Below are positions 33,894-42,435 of a stretch of 64,000 bases of DNA, one piece after another. Below the pieces are notes generated by a model. That model did not search any database. It saw nothing but the letters and a program-made list of their open reading frames with translations, and was not told where the DNA came from. Location of the stretch: contig NZ_AVPI01000007.1 in NCBI RefSeq assembly GCF_000768675.1, forward strand, positions 1 to 64,000, given 5' to 3'. The stretch comes from Knoellia flava TL1. GTDB lineage: Bacteria; Actinomycetota; Actinomycetes; Actinomycetales; Dermatophilaceae. Position 1 is the first letter of the stretch; every line of letters begins with the position of its first letter. Both the position numbers and the translations under genes were made by a program.

Positions 33894-35975
33894 ATGACAG
33901 CGCCTGTCGCCACCCCGCGACCGCTCTGGCGGCGCGGGGTGGATGGCGTCCCGGCGGCGGCCCTCTCGTGGTCCGTGGTCGTGCCGGCGCTCGCCGTAGT
34001 CGCGTCTGTGGCGTCGGCGGTCATCGTGCTCTCCGGGGACGTGTGGTCCTTGTCGCCCGCTCCTCAGGTGTTGGTGGATGCCGCGGTGGGAGTGGGGTTC
34101 TCGGTGCTCGCGGCGGTGATTACGCTGGCCGAGGTGCCTCCCGGCGTGCGGGTGCTCGCGCGCGTCATGCTCGTCAGCGGTGTGGCGGCGGGGTTGGCGG
34201 GGCTGTCCACCGCGCTGGCGCTCGTCCTGCCAGCGTCGGTGTGGGCGACGCCGGTTCTCGTGCAGCTGCAGGGGTGGCTCTGGGTGCCGGGGTTCTTCCC
34301 GCTGCTCACCCTCGTGCCGCTGCTCTATCCGGACGGCCTGCTCGCCGGTCGGTTCTGGAGGGTCTCGGCGTGGGCAGCGGTCGTGGGAATCGTCCTGCTC
34401 ACGGTGGGCGTCGGGCTCTATCCAGAGCCGTTCGCCGGCCGGGTGCCGGTCGACAAGCCGGTGACCTCGGAGACGGTGGCTCGGGTGCTCACCGTGCCGG
34501 GGGCGGCTCTGGTCGCTCCTTCGCTGGTTGCCGGGCTGGTGGCGCTGGGGCTGCGGCTGGTCCGCTCTCGCGGCGTCGCGCGGCAGCAAGTGGGGGTTCT
34601 GCTCGTGCCGGCTGGTCTGTTGCTGCTCGTGACGCTGGCGCAGGGGGCGATCCCCGCGCCGTGGAACGTGCTCGCCCAGATGGTCGCCGTCTTGTTGCTG
34701 CCCCTCGCCATCGGGGTGGCGGTGACGCGGCACGGCCTCTACGACACCGACCTCGCGGTGCGCCGCGGGCTGCTCGGGGCGAGCCTCGCGGTCTGCCTCG
34801 CCGGTCTTTTCGTGACGGTGCTCGCGGTGCTGCGCGGGCTGCTGGGGTCCGACTCGGCGGTGAGCGCGGCGGTCGCCGCGGGAGCGGCCGGGCTCGTGCT
34901 CCAGCCCCTGGCGAAGCGGCTCTCGGCCGGCATCGACCGCCTCTACTACGGCGACCGCGCCGACCCGTATGCCGTCCTCTCCCGTCTCGGTGAGGACCTC
35001 GCGGCCGCCGGTCTCGACGTGGCCGAGATCCCCTCCGTCGTATGCCGTTCCGTCGTCTCCTCGCTCCGGCTCGGCGGGGCGTCGGTGGTGCTGGATGTCG
35101 AGGGCGACTCGCGCGAGGTCGCGCACGCGGGCGGGGTGGTGGGCGGGGACTCTGCGCGGGTGGCGACGTTCGACCTGCGGCACCGGGGAGAGGTGGTGGG
35201 TCGTCTGTCGGTCGCGCCGCGGTCGGGTGAGCGGGTCGTCGGGACGCGCGATGCGGAGATCCTGCGTCGGGTGGCCGACCAGGTGGCGCCGGCGCTCGCC
35301 GCGCTCCAGCTGCACCAGGAGCTCCAGCGCAGCCGCGAGTCGCTCGTCAACGCGCGCGAGGAGGAGCGGCGGCGGCTGCGCCGCGAGCTCCACGACGGGT
35401 TGGGGGCGACGCTGGCGGGCGTCCGGCTACAGGTGGAGTCGGCACACCGGCTCGTCGAACAGCCCACTGCTGCGGGGCTGCTCGACACCACCGAGGCCGG
35501 GTTGGCGCAGGCCGTGGCGGAGGTGCGCCACATCTGCGAAGGACTGCGGCCTCCGGGTGTCGACGACCTCGGGCTGGGTCGCGCGATCGAGCTGGCGGCG
35601 GACCGGGTGCGTGCGCCGAGACTCGAGGTGTCGGTGGTGACCGTCGACCTCCCGGAGGTCGGTCCGGCAGCCGAGGCTGCGGCATACCGGATCGTCACGG
35701 AAGCCTTGGCGAATGTCGTGCGGCACAGCGGTGCCCGGCACGTGACGGTGCGTCTGTCAGGTGGGGGTCGTATGGAAGGTGCGGGGCGCGGACTGGAGGT
35801 GACCGTGGAGGACGACGGCGACGGCATACGGGATGGAGCGGTGGCCGGGGTCGGGCTGGCATCGATGCGTCGGCGGGCGGAGGAGCTCGGTGGGACGTTC
35901 GCCGTGGGAGTCGGTGCTGTCGGGCGCGGGACGTGCGTGCGCGCGGTGCTGCCGGTGACGGGGGTGGGGTCGTGA
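33894..35975 (+). CDS. Membrane sensor histidine kinase, NarL/HisKA_3 type
   Basis: A 693-aa kinase. The N-terminal half has about ten hydrophobic helices (about 20-340), then a GAF-like region (DPYAVLSRLGEDLAAAGL). The HisKA_3 dimerisation helix carries phospho-acceptor His500 (RRELHDGLGATLAG). The HATPase_c domain shows RIVTEALANVVRHSGA and DDGDGI. ATG 33894 is preferred over GTG 33876. Its stop overlaps the response regulator start by 4 nt. Signal unknown. Confidence 0.88.
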   Translation: MTAPVATPRPLWRRGVDGVPAAALSWSVVVPALAVVASVASAVIVLSGDVWSLSPAPQVLVDAAVGVGFSVLAAVITLAEVPPGVRVLARVMLVSGVAAGLAGLSTALALVLPASVWATPVLVQLQGWLWVPGFFPLLTLVPLLYPDGLLAGRFWRVSAWAAVVGIVLLTVGVGLYPEPFAGRVPVDKPVTSETVARVLTVPGAALVAPSLVAGLVALGLRLVRSRGVARQQVGVLLVPAGLLLLVTLAQGAIPAPWNVLAQMVAVLLLPLAIGVAVTRHGLYDTDLAVRRGLLGASLAVCLAGLFVTVLAVLRGLLGSDSAVSAAVAAGAAGLVLQPLAKRLSAGIDRLYYGDRADPYAVLSRLGEDLAAAGLDVAEIPSVVCRSVVSSLRLGGASVVLDVEGDSREVAHAGGVVGGDSARVATFDLRHRGEVVGRLSVAPRSGERVVGTRDAEILRRVADQVAPALAALQLHQELQRSRESLVNAREEERRRLRRELHDGLGATLAGVRLQVESAHRLVEQPTAAGLLDTTEAGLAQAVAEVRHICEGLRPPGVDDLGLGRAIELAADRVRAPRLEVSVVTVDLPEVGPAAEAAAYRIVTEALANVVRHSGARHVTVRLSGGGRMEGAGRGLEVTVEDDGDGIRDGAVAGVGLASMRRRAEELGGTFAVGVGAVGRGTCVRAVLPVTGVGS

Positions 35976-36619
35976 CGACGTTGCTGCTCGTGGACGACCA
36001 CCCGCTCTTCCTCGACGGGGTGCGGGCGGCACTGGCCGGGGAGGACGACATCGAGGTGGTCGGGGAGGCGCACGACGTGGCGTCCGCGGTGGCCCTGGCG
36101 GGTTCGTTGCGACCCGACGTCGTGCTCATGGACCTCAACCTGCCGGACGGGTCCGGGGTCGACGCGACGCGCGAAGTCGTGGCGACGTCACCGGGGACGC
36201 GGGTGCTCGTCATCACCATGTCGGCCGACGACGAGGCTGTCGTCGCGGCGATGCGGTCGGGTGCGCGCGGGTTCTTCGTCAAGGGCGGTGGGCGCGACGA
36301 CCTGCTGTCAGCGGTGCGGACGGTGGCGTCGGGTGGCGCGGTGTTCAGCCCGGCGGTGGCGGATCGGTTGGGGTCGTGGTTCTCGGGTGTGGCGGGGCAG
36401 TCGGGGCGGGAGGCCTTCCCGCAGCTCACCGAGCGGGAGCGCGAGGTGCTCGACCTCGTGGCGCGGGGGTACGACAACCGGCGGATCGCGAAGGCGCTGT
36501 TCCTCTCGGACAAGACAGTGCGCAACCACCTGTCGATCGTCCTCACCAAGCTCGGCGCCCGAGACCGGGCCGAAGCCGTCGAACGCGCTCGGAGGGCTGG
36601 CATGGGAGCGATGGAGTAG
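35972..36619 (+). CDS. NarL/FixJ-family response regulator
   Basis: A 215-aa regulator. The receiver domain has the acidic pair VDDH at 7-10, phospho-acceptor Asp54 (MDLNLPDG) and the conserved FFVKGG lysine. The LuxR HTH (about 150-210) has LTEREREVLDLVARGYDNRRIA and SDKTVRNHLS. GTG 35972 overlaps the kinase stop (GTGA). The two form a two-component pair; target genes are unknown. Confidence 0.92.
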   Translation: MTTLLLVDDHPLFLDGVRAALAGEDDIEVVGEAHDVASAVALAGSLRPDVVLMDLNLPDGSGVDATREVVATSPGTRVLVITMSADDEAVVAAMRSGARGFFVKGGGRDDLLSAVRTVASGGAVFSPAVADRLGSWFSGVAGQSGREAFPQLTEREREVLDLVARGYDNRRIAKALFLSDKTVRNHLSIVLTKLGARDRAEAVERARRAGMGAME

Positions 36620-36771
36620 GAGTGCGGGACTAGGCGTTCGGGACCATGCGCGGATGAACCTTCGGGTTCGCCAGTTCGCCCGTCTCGAGGCAGCGCTCGT
36701 CGCAACACTGGTTAGGTGCGCCCGGGCTCGTCCAGGCAGCCCGTCTGTCCCGGGACGCGAGAGGACTGACC

Positions 36772-37671
36772 ATGAACCGACGCGCTCGACTCCTCGCCCT
36801 CGCCGCCTCCCTGCCGCTCACGATCGGAGGGGCCCTGGCCACCGCCGGACCCGCCTCGGCCGACACGCTCGCGTGCGGATCGGTGATCACGACCAGCACG
36901 GTGCTCACGCACGACCTCGTGTGCGATGGCACCAGCGACGGGCTCATCGTCGCCGCTGACGGTGTCGTGCTCGACCTCAACGGATTCACCGTGAGTGGAC
37001 CGGGCGCCTATGCGACTCCGTTCGCGGGTGTGCGGGTTACCCAGCGTCTGAGAGTGACGATCACGAGAGGCACCGTCACGGGCTGGCAGTCGGGTGTCGT
37101 GCTCAACGAGGCGTGGGACGGCCGCGTCTCGAAGGTGACGGCCGCGTCGAACGACCAGGGAGTCAACCTGGCCGGTGGTGGACGGCACGTCATCGAGAAG
37201 AACACGTCGTCGCTCAACGGCCGCGATGCCATTCGGCTCGGCCTGTCGACCGGCAGCCTCGTTACGCAGAACACGGTCTCGGACAACACCTTCGGGATCA
37301 TGGTCGCCGACTTCTCGAGCAACAACACCGTCTCGCGCAACGTCGTGACGGGGACGCGGTCGGTTGGCGTCAGCGCATTCGGGGGTGCGGTCGCGACGAC
37401 GTTCTCGCAGAACCAGGTCAGCGGCAGCTGGGACGACGGCATCCGCACGTCCGCCGACTCGTCGGGTTCGGTGATCAGCCAGAACACGACCACGTCCAAT
37501 GGTGGCGACGGCATCGAGGCCTCGAATGCCACGGTGACGAGGAACCTGGCGACGTCGAACGGTCAGTACGGGATTCGTGGTCTGGCTGGGGTCGCCGACG
37601 GCGGCGGCAACAAGGCAGCAGGCAACGGTGAGGCGGCCCAGTGTCTGGGAGTCACCTGCGGGGCTCCCTGA
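36772..37671 (+). CDS. Secreted right-handed parallel beta-helix protein (NosD-like)
   Basis: A 299-aa exported protein. Signal peptide 1-30 (PASADT) is followed by repeated coils with N-x-(V/I/S) steps, e.g. NTVSDNTFGIMV, NNTVSRNVVTGT, FSQNQVSG and SQNTTTSNGGDGI. This is the PbH1/NosD-type parallel beta-helix used by carbohydrate-binding or periplasmic copper proteins. A Cys pair near each end may staple the helix. No catalytic site is assigned. It lacks the GTATGCC motif that is common to the left. Confidence 0.75.
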   Translation: MNRRARLLALAASLPLTIGGALATAGPASADTLACGSVITTSTVLTHDLVCDGTSDGLIVAADGVVLDLNGFTVSGPGAYATPFAGVRVTQRLRVTITRGTVTGWQSGVVLNEAWDGRVSKVTAASNDQGVNLAGGGRHVIEKNTSSLNGRDAIRLGLSTGSLVTQNTVSDNTFGIMVADFSSNNTVSRNVVTGTRSVGVSAFGGAVATTFSQNQVSGSWDDGIRTSADSSGSVISQNTTTSNGGDGIEASNATVTRNLATSNGQYGIRGLAGVADGGGNKAAGNGEAAQCLGVTCGAP

Positions 37672-37693
37672 GCCAGTGCTCCGGAAGCGTGTC

Positions 37694-37731
37694 GGCTGGA
37701 GGCCTGCACCCTCGAGTGCAGGCCTCCAGCC
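37694..37731 (+). terminator. Terminator of the beta-helix protein gene
   Basis: Perfect 16-bp arms (37694-37709 and 37716-37731) around a CCTCGA loop are followed by GTTGTG. Confidence 0.85.
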
Positions 37732-37853
37732 GTTGTGATGACCTTGCGTGGAAGGGCTCGGAAAAATGTCCGGGACTCGATGTCGAAGACGCGAGGGGCC
37801 GTTCGACGTACGTGCACGAAGCACCACACCGTCACAGCAGAGGAGAGATCGCA

Positions 37854-38228
37854 ATGCCGCGCTTCATGGGATTCGTGAGGATGGAAGAAGGCATCGGGAT
37901 GCCGCCGCAGTCGCTGTTCGAGGCGATGGACAGCTACATCGGCGAGCGAGCCGCGTCGGGGGTCTTCCTCGACGGAGGCGGCCTCTACGGCACCGAGGAC
38001 GCCGTCAACTTCGTCGTCCGCAAGGGCGAGTTGAGCCGCGTCGACGGGCCCTACGCCGAGGCAAAGGAGGTCGTCGGTGGCTGGTCGCTCCTGGAGTACC
38101 CGAGCGTCGAGGACGCCGTGGCCGACCAGCAGAAGTTCGCCGAGCTGCACGCCGAGCACTGGCCGGAGGTCACCGTCGTGGCGACCCTGCGCCAGATCTC
38201 TGAGGGCCCGGACGCGGCCGCCGACTGA
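37854..38228 (+). CDS. YCII/DGPF-domain protein partnered with ECF42 sigma factor
   Basis: A 124-aa protein with the YCII-related fold. The conserved motif appears as VDGPYAEAKEVVGGW. DGPF proteins are the standard neighbours of ECF42 sigma factors, which follow here after 23 nt. Their biochemical role is not established; they may modify or sense a small molecule that controls the sigma factor. GAGGAGAG lies upstream of ATG 37854. Confidence 0.88.
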   Translation: MPRFMGFVRMEEGIGMPPQSLFEAMDSYIGERAASGVFLDGGGLYGTEDAVNFVVRKGELSRVDGPYAEAKEVVGGWSLLEYPSVEDAVADQQKFAELHAEHWPEVTVVATLRQISEGPDAAAD

Positions 38229-38251
38229 GCCTCGGTGTCTAGGCTGTCCGT

Positions 38252-39571
38252 GTGCCGGCAGACACCACGGACGGTCTCAACGAGGCCATCGTCGCGACGT
38301 GGCGGGCCGAGTCGGCCCGCCTCGTCGGGGCCCTCACCCGGATGACCCGGGACCTCGATCTCGCGGAGGACCTGGCGCAGGACGCCTTGGTTGCCGCTCT
38401 GGAGCAGTGGGCTTCGGGTGGTGTCCCCGAGAACCCGGGGGCGTGGCTCATGGCCGTGGCGAAGCGGCGGGGAATCGACCACTTCCGGCGCGCCGACACC
38501 ATGCGTCGCAAGACGGCCGAGCTCGAACACGCTCTCGGTGGAGAGGAGGCGGCGGTGCCCGACCTTGACGACCAGGTGGACTCGATCGAGGACGACGTCC
38601 TTCGCCTCATCTTCCTGTCCTGCCACCCGGCGCTGACGCCGGAGTCGCGGGCGGCGCTGACGCTGCGACTCGTCGGCGGGCTCACCACGGCGGAGATCGC
38701 GCGCGGCTTCATGGTCAGCGATTCGTCGATGGGGCAGCGCATCTCGCGGGCGAAGAGGACGCTGGTCACGGCCGGGGTGGAGCTCGAGCTGCCGACGGGT
38801 TCTGAGCGGACCGCGCGTCTCGACGACGTCATGGCGGTGATCTACCTGATCTTCAACGAGGGTTACTCCGCCACCTCCGGGGCGGACTGGATGCGGCCCG
38901 AACTCGCTCACGAGGGGATGCGGCTCGCCCGGATGCTCACTGCCCTGGCACCGGGCGAGGTGGAGGTGCTCGGACTCCAGGCGTTGGTGGAGATCCAGGG
39001 CTCGCGGCTGGGTGCGCGGGTGGATGAGGACGGGGCGCCGGTACTGCTGGAGGCGCAGGACCGAGGTCGCTGGGATGGGTTGCTCATCCGTCGAGGGCTG
39101 GGGGCGTTGGCTCAGGCCGAGGCGCTCGCGGCACGTGGTGTGCCCGTCGGGAAATACTTCCTCCAGGCCTCGATCGCCGCCGAACATGCCCGTGCCGCAA
39201 GGGCCGAGGACACGAACTGGCGCCGGATCGCGGCGCTCTACGACGTGGTGGCCGAGGCGGCGCCAGGTGCCGTCGTCGAGGTGAACCGGGCCGTCGCGCA
39301 CGGGCGGGCGTTTGGACCGGACGCTGGACTGGCCGTGCTCGCTGCGGTGGACGAGGGCGCTCTGGGTCGGTCGCCACTGGTTCCGAGTGTGCGCGGTGAG
39401 TTCCTCGAACGGGGCGGGCTGCACGCCGAGGCCGCCGAAGCGTTCGCTGCGGCCGCCGCGCTCACCGACAACCAAAGCGAACGTGCAGTCCTCACCCGCC
39501 GCGCCGGCGACAACTTGGTGTCAGCTGCTCAGGACTCGAGCGGCGGGATGGGCTCGGCCGCTCGTAGATGA
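38252..39571 (+). CDS. ECF42-group RNA polymerase sigma factor with C-terminal extension
   Basis: A 439-aa ECF sigma factor. Sigma region 2 (about 12-80) has DLDLAEDLAQDALVAALEQW. Region 4 (about 110-175) has TPESRAALTLRLVGGLTT and SDSSMGQRISRAKRT. A long helical TPR-like C-terminal extension (about 185-420) has FNEGYSATSGADWMRPELAHEG and ALYDVVAEAAPGAVVEVNRAVA. This extension and the DGPF neighbour identify ECF42, in which no anti-sigma factor is used. The start is GTG 38252. The last 15 residues (after RRAGDNLV) look non-conserved. Confidence 0.9.
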   Translation: MPADTTDGLNEAIVATWRAESARLVGALTRMTRDLDLAEDLAQDALVAALEQWASGGVPENPGAWLMAVAKRRGIDHFRRADTMRRKTAELEHALGGEEAAVPDLDDQVDSIEDDVLRLIFLSCHPALTPESRAALTLRLVGGLTTAEIARGFMVSDSSMGQRISRAKRTLVTAGVELELPTGSERTARLDDVMAVIYLIFNEGYSATSGADWMRPELAHEGMRLARMLTALAPGEVEVLGLQALVEIQGSRLGARVDEDGAPVLLEAQDRGRWDGLLIRRGLGALAQAEALAARGVPVGKYFLQASIAAEHARAARAEDTNWRRIAALYDVVAEAAPGAVVEVNRAVAHGRAFGPDAGLAVLAAVDEGALGRSPLVPSVRGEFLERGGLHAEAAEAFAAAAALTDNQSERAVLTRRAGDNLVSAAQDSSGGMGSAARR

Positions 39572-39657
39572 GCAGCAGGTTGCCCGTCGAGCTGGCCACG
39601 GCGCTCGCACGCCGGCAAGGCTTGGGGGTTGCAGTCGAATGGCACTGCGCCGGACCG

Positions 39658-40059
39658 TTACGTGCGACGAAGGAGCACGGCGACGGCCCTGTTGATCACG
39701 TCGAGACCCTCCCGAGTGACGGTGGAGCCGCCACCGCTGACAGTGCCTCGACTGTCGCAGTCCGCTGTCCAGGAGAGACCCGCTCTAGCGGCAAGCGCCT
39801 CGCCGATCTCGGGCATGGACCCACGAGGCACACCGCATTGGCGGGCTGCCTCCTCAAAGACGTGAGAAGGAAGGCTGCTGCCGACGCCGACCCTCACAGT
39901 CGGAATCCCAAGCTGTCGGCACAGGCGGTCCAACTGGTCCTGCTTGACCTGGCCGCCATGCAGGGCGGTGCCGCGTCCACCACCGAAAGCACCCTCGTCG
40001 TGGCCCCGGCACGTAGAGCACCAGTCGGGGTTCATCCCGTGTCGACACTCGTCACTCAT
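39658..40059 (-). CDS. Small Cys-motif protein divergent from Vsr
   Basis: A 133-aa protein starting at ATG 40059. The N-terminus CRHGMNPDWCSTCRG is a compact Cys/His group suggestive of metal binding. The rest (LCRQLGIPTVRVGVGSSLPSHVFEEAARQCGV) is predicted helical. The longer upstream frame would run antisense through vsr and is rejected. No family function is recognised. It is divergent from vsr with a 66-bp gap and may belong to the same modification locus. Confidence 0.6.
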   Translation of the reverse strand: MSDECRHGMNPDWCSTCRGHDEGAFGGGRGTALHGGQVKQDQLDRLCRQLGIPTVRVGVGSSLPSHVFEEAARQCGVPRGSMPEIGEALAARAGLSWTADCDSRGTVSGGGSTVTREGLDVINRAVAVLLRRT

Positions 40060-40125
40060 GTGCTCAAATCTAGCTCGCCCGCAGAGGGATGGCAGCGCTC
40101 CTCGCAAGCGTCGTAGGTTGGGGTG

Positions 40126-40551
40126 ATGGCGGAGCGGTGGGTCAGCACCCGCGCCGGGTCTCATCTGGCCGGGCGGCGGAAGGAGAGCACCGCGCCTGAG
40201 GTGCTTCTGCGCAAGGCGGTACATGCCGCTGGAGGGCGGTTTCGCCTCCATCCCCGCATCGCCAAAGGGTGTACACCGGACTTCGTCCTTCCTCGACGCA
40301 ACGTCGCCGTCTTCGTGGATGGGTGCTTCTGGCACGGGTGTCCGGAGCACGGGCGGAAGACGCCGTGGTCTGGTCCGAACGCGGAGCTCTGGGCAGAGAA
40401 GATGCGTCGGAACGCGGAGCGGGACGAGCGAGCCTCCCGGTTGGCGCGTGAGTGTGGCTGGACTGTGTTGAGGATCTGGGAGTGCGAGGTTCGTGACGAC
40501 CCTCTAGGTGTCGCGCGCCGGGTACTCGAACCGACTGTCAGAGCCAAGTGA
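40126..40551 (+). CDS. vsr: Very short patch repair endonuclease Vsr
   Basis: A 141-aa mismatch endonuclease that nicks 5' of T in T:G mismatches produced by deamination of 5-methylcytosine. Core features visible are ALPEVLLRK-like TAPEVLLRKAVHAAGGRF, the catalytic Asp in CTPDFVLP, VAVFVDGCFWHGCPEHG with zinc-site Cys/His, and WECEVRDD. ATG 40126 is preferred over the GTG one codon earlier. It precedes a 5mC methyltransferase gene, the expected partner. Confidence 0.93.
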   Translation: MAERWVSTRAGSHLAGRRKESTAPEVLLRKAVHAAGGRFRLHPRIAKGCTPDFVLPRRNVAVFVDGCFWHGCPEHGRKTPWSGPNAELWAEKMRRNAERDERASRLARECGWTVLRIWECEVRDDPLGVARRVLEPTVRAK

Positions 40552-40624
40552 TGGGCTGAGTCCACGATTCTGCCCATCGCCGACGGTCTTCATGATCAGG
40601 CCTGGCATCTCTCGAAGGACCAGC

Positions 40625-42160
40625 ATGACGACACAGGAGTGGCTTCAGCCTGCACTGAAACTCAACTCGCACAGTCAAACTCGGCAAGAATCCCACTTAG
40701 CTGATAAGCTAGCTAACATGACGTCGGCGCAAGGTTCCTCGAAGACGAACGCCGGCCCTGCCGCGTTCAGGTTCGTCGACCTCTTTGCCGGCATCGGTGG
40801 CTTCCACGCCATGCTGTCGCACGCTGGTGGAGAGTGTGTCTACGTCTCGGAGATCGACCGTGAGGCACGTCAGACCTACCTGCGGAACTGGGTGGAGCCC
40901 CTTCCGGAAACGCGTTGGCCCCTGGTGAATACGGACATCACCTCCGCCACCCCGGAGGACGGACCCGTTGAGGTCCCGGATCATGATGTCTTGGCGGCCG
41001 GCTTTCCCTGCCAGCCCTTCTCGAAGTCGGGCTACCAGCGCGGGATGGACGAGGCGCGGGGAACGCTGTTCTGGAACATCGCGCGCATCCTCGAGGAACG
41101 ACGGCCGTCCGTCGTGCTGCTGGAGAATGTGCGCAACCTCGCCGGCCCTCGTCATCGGCACGAGTGGGACGTCATTATCCAGACCCTGCGTGAGCTGGGG
41201 TACCGGGTCTCAGCGACGCCATCGGTCTTCTCACCACACTTCCTGCCACCGTCCATGGGTGGCACGCCTCAGGTGCGCGACCGGGTCTTCATCCTTGGGA
41301 CGTATGTCGGGATGGAGCGGGCCATGACTGAGGTCGACGTCGCTCCGACGGTGGTCCGAGGCCCCGTGAACGGCTGGAACGTCCATGACTGGGACGTCGA
41401 GTGGGTTCTCGACAAGGACGACTCCATCCTGAACCTGAGCAAGTACATGCTCACCTCCGACGAGACTCACTGGATCAACGTCTGGGATGACCTCGTCCAG
41501 CGCATGTGGGCGGCCCACGGCGTTCGCCTCCCCGGGTTTCCGCTGTGGGCCGACGCGTGGATCCCCGAACGCGCCTTGGACCCGGTCGAGCTCGAGGCGC
41601 TGCCTAAGTGGAAGTCCGACATCCTCATCAAGAACGCCCGGTTCTTCGACGACCACCGGGACGTCATCAAGGCATGGAAGAAGGCCAACCCGTCCTTCTC
41701 CAGCTTCCCGGACTCTCGCCGAAAGCTCGAGTGGCAGGCGCAGGACACCGCGTCCCTGTGGGACACAGTGATGCACCTTCGGCCCTCCGGGCTTCGGGCG
41801 AAGGCACCCACCTACCTGCCCGCACTCGTCGCCATCACTCAGACGTCCATCGTGGGACGACGCCGCAGGCGCCTGACGCCTCACGAGGCGGCGCGGCTCC
41901 AAGGCTTCGGCAGCGACTTCACGTTCGGCGGTCAGCGGGACCAAGCGTCGTACAAGCAGGTTGGCAACGGAGTGGCTGTCGGCGCGGCATGGCACGTTCT
42001 TCGCACACACGTAGCCCAAAATGCCGCCGACCTCCCGAGTGCGTTGGTGAACAGCGTGTTGGGGGCACCCCTCAACCCGATGAAGAGTGTCCTTTCCTCG
42101 GCAGCGACTGAGGCTGAAAACCAAGTGCGCCAGACTCGAGCTGAGGATCTGGCCGGATAA
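40625..42160 (+). CDS. dcm: DNA (cytosine-5) methyltransferase
   Basis: A 511-aa C5 methyltransferase that methylates cytosine in an unknown target site. Motif I is FVDLFAGIGGFHAML and motif IV is GFPCQPFSKSGYQRG with the catalytic Cys. Motif VI is ENVRNL, motif VIII is QVRDRVFI, and motifs IX/X are RRLTPHEAARLQGF and QVGNGVAV. ATG 40625 is chosen because AAGGA lies 7 nt upstream; ATG 40718 would also leave all motifs intact. The 5' region is AT-richer than its surroundings. No recognisable restriction enzyme is adjacent. Confidence 0.93.
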   Translation: MTTQEWLQPALKLNSHSQTRQESHLADKLANMTSAQGSSKTNAGPAAFRFVDLFAGIGGFHAMLSHAGGECVYVSEIDREARQTYLRNWVEPLPETRWPLVNTDITSATPEDGPVEVPDHDVLAAGFPCQPFSKSGYQRGMDEARGTLFWNIARILEERRPSVVLLENVRNLAGPRHRHEWDVIIQTLRELGYRVSATPSVFSPHFLPPSMGGTPQVRDRVFILGTYVGMERAMTEVDVAPTVVRGPVNGWNVHDWDVEWVLDKDDSILNLSKYMLTSDETHWINVWDDLVQRMWAAHGVRLPGFPLWADAWIPERALDPVELEALPKWKSDILIKNARFFDDHRDVIKAWKKANPSFSSFPDSRRKLEWQAQDTASLWDTVMHLRPSGLRAKAPTYLPALVAITQTSIVGRRRRRLTPHEAARLQGFGSDFTFGGQRDQASYKQVGNGVAVGAAWHVLRTHVAQNAADLPSALVNSVLGAPLNPMKSVLSSAATEAENQVRQTRAEDLAG

Positions 42161-42435
42161 AGGCGGCCTCGTCGCCACCGTTCTGCGACGGCGAGGGCGG
42201 AGTACTTATGGCTTCCAGTAGCCTCCGGTGCACCAGGCGCCAAGGGAGGTCATCGCTATGGGTTCGGTCGCCGTCGACCAGCTACGTTCAGACGGAAGCG
42301 TCTTCGTGGCGTCGGCGTGGCCTAGCACTTCCACGGACACATCTGAAGCCCGACGAAAACATCATGAAAACAATGTTGCGGAATCGTTCATTCTCAAAGT
42401 TGCTCTTGCTTCGAATACTCCTTGAGAACATTGGC
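42161..42435. other. Lower-GC intergenic region between methyltransferase and 390-aa gene
   Basis: These 275 bases separate two convergent genes. The right part is noticeably AT-richer (AACATCATGAAAACAATG is typical). No supported gene or strong hairpin is seen. Confidence 0.5.

Noticed and set aside
40060-40350. Extension of the 133-aa Cys-motif protein through vsr
   Set aside because: It is entirely antisense to vsr; the Cys motif begins right after ATG 40059.
40696-40720. AT-rich palindromic AGCTGATAAGCTAGCT as a methyltransferase operator
   Set aside because: It lies inside the coding sequence if translation begins at ATG 40625, which has the better ribosome-binding site; evidence for an operator is insufficient.
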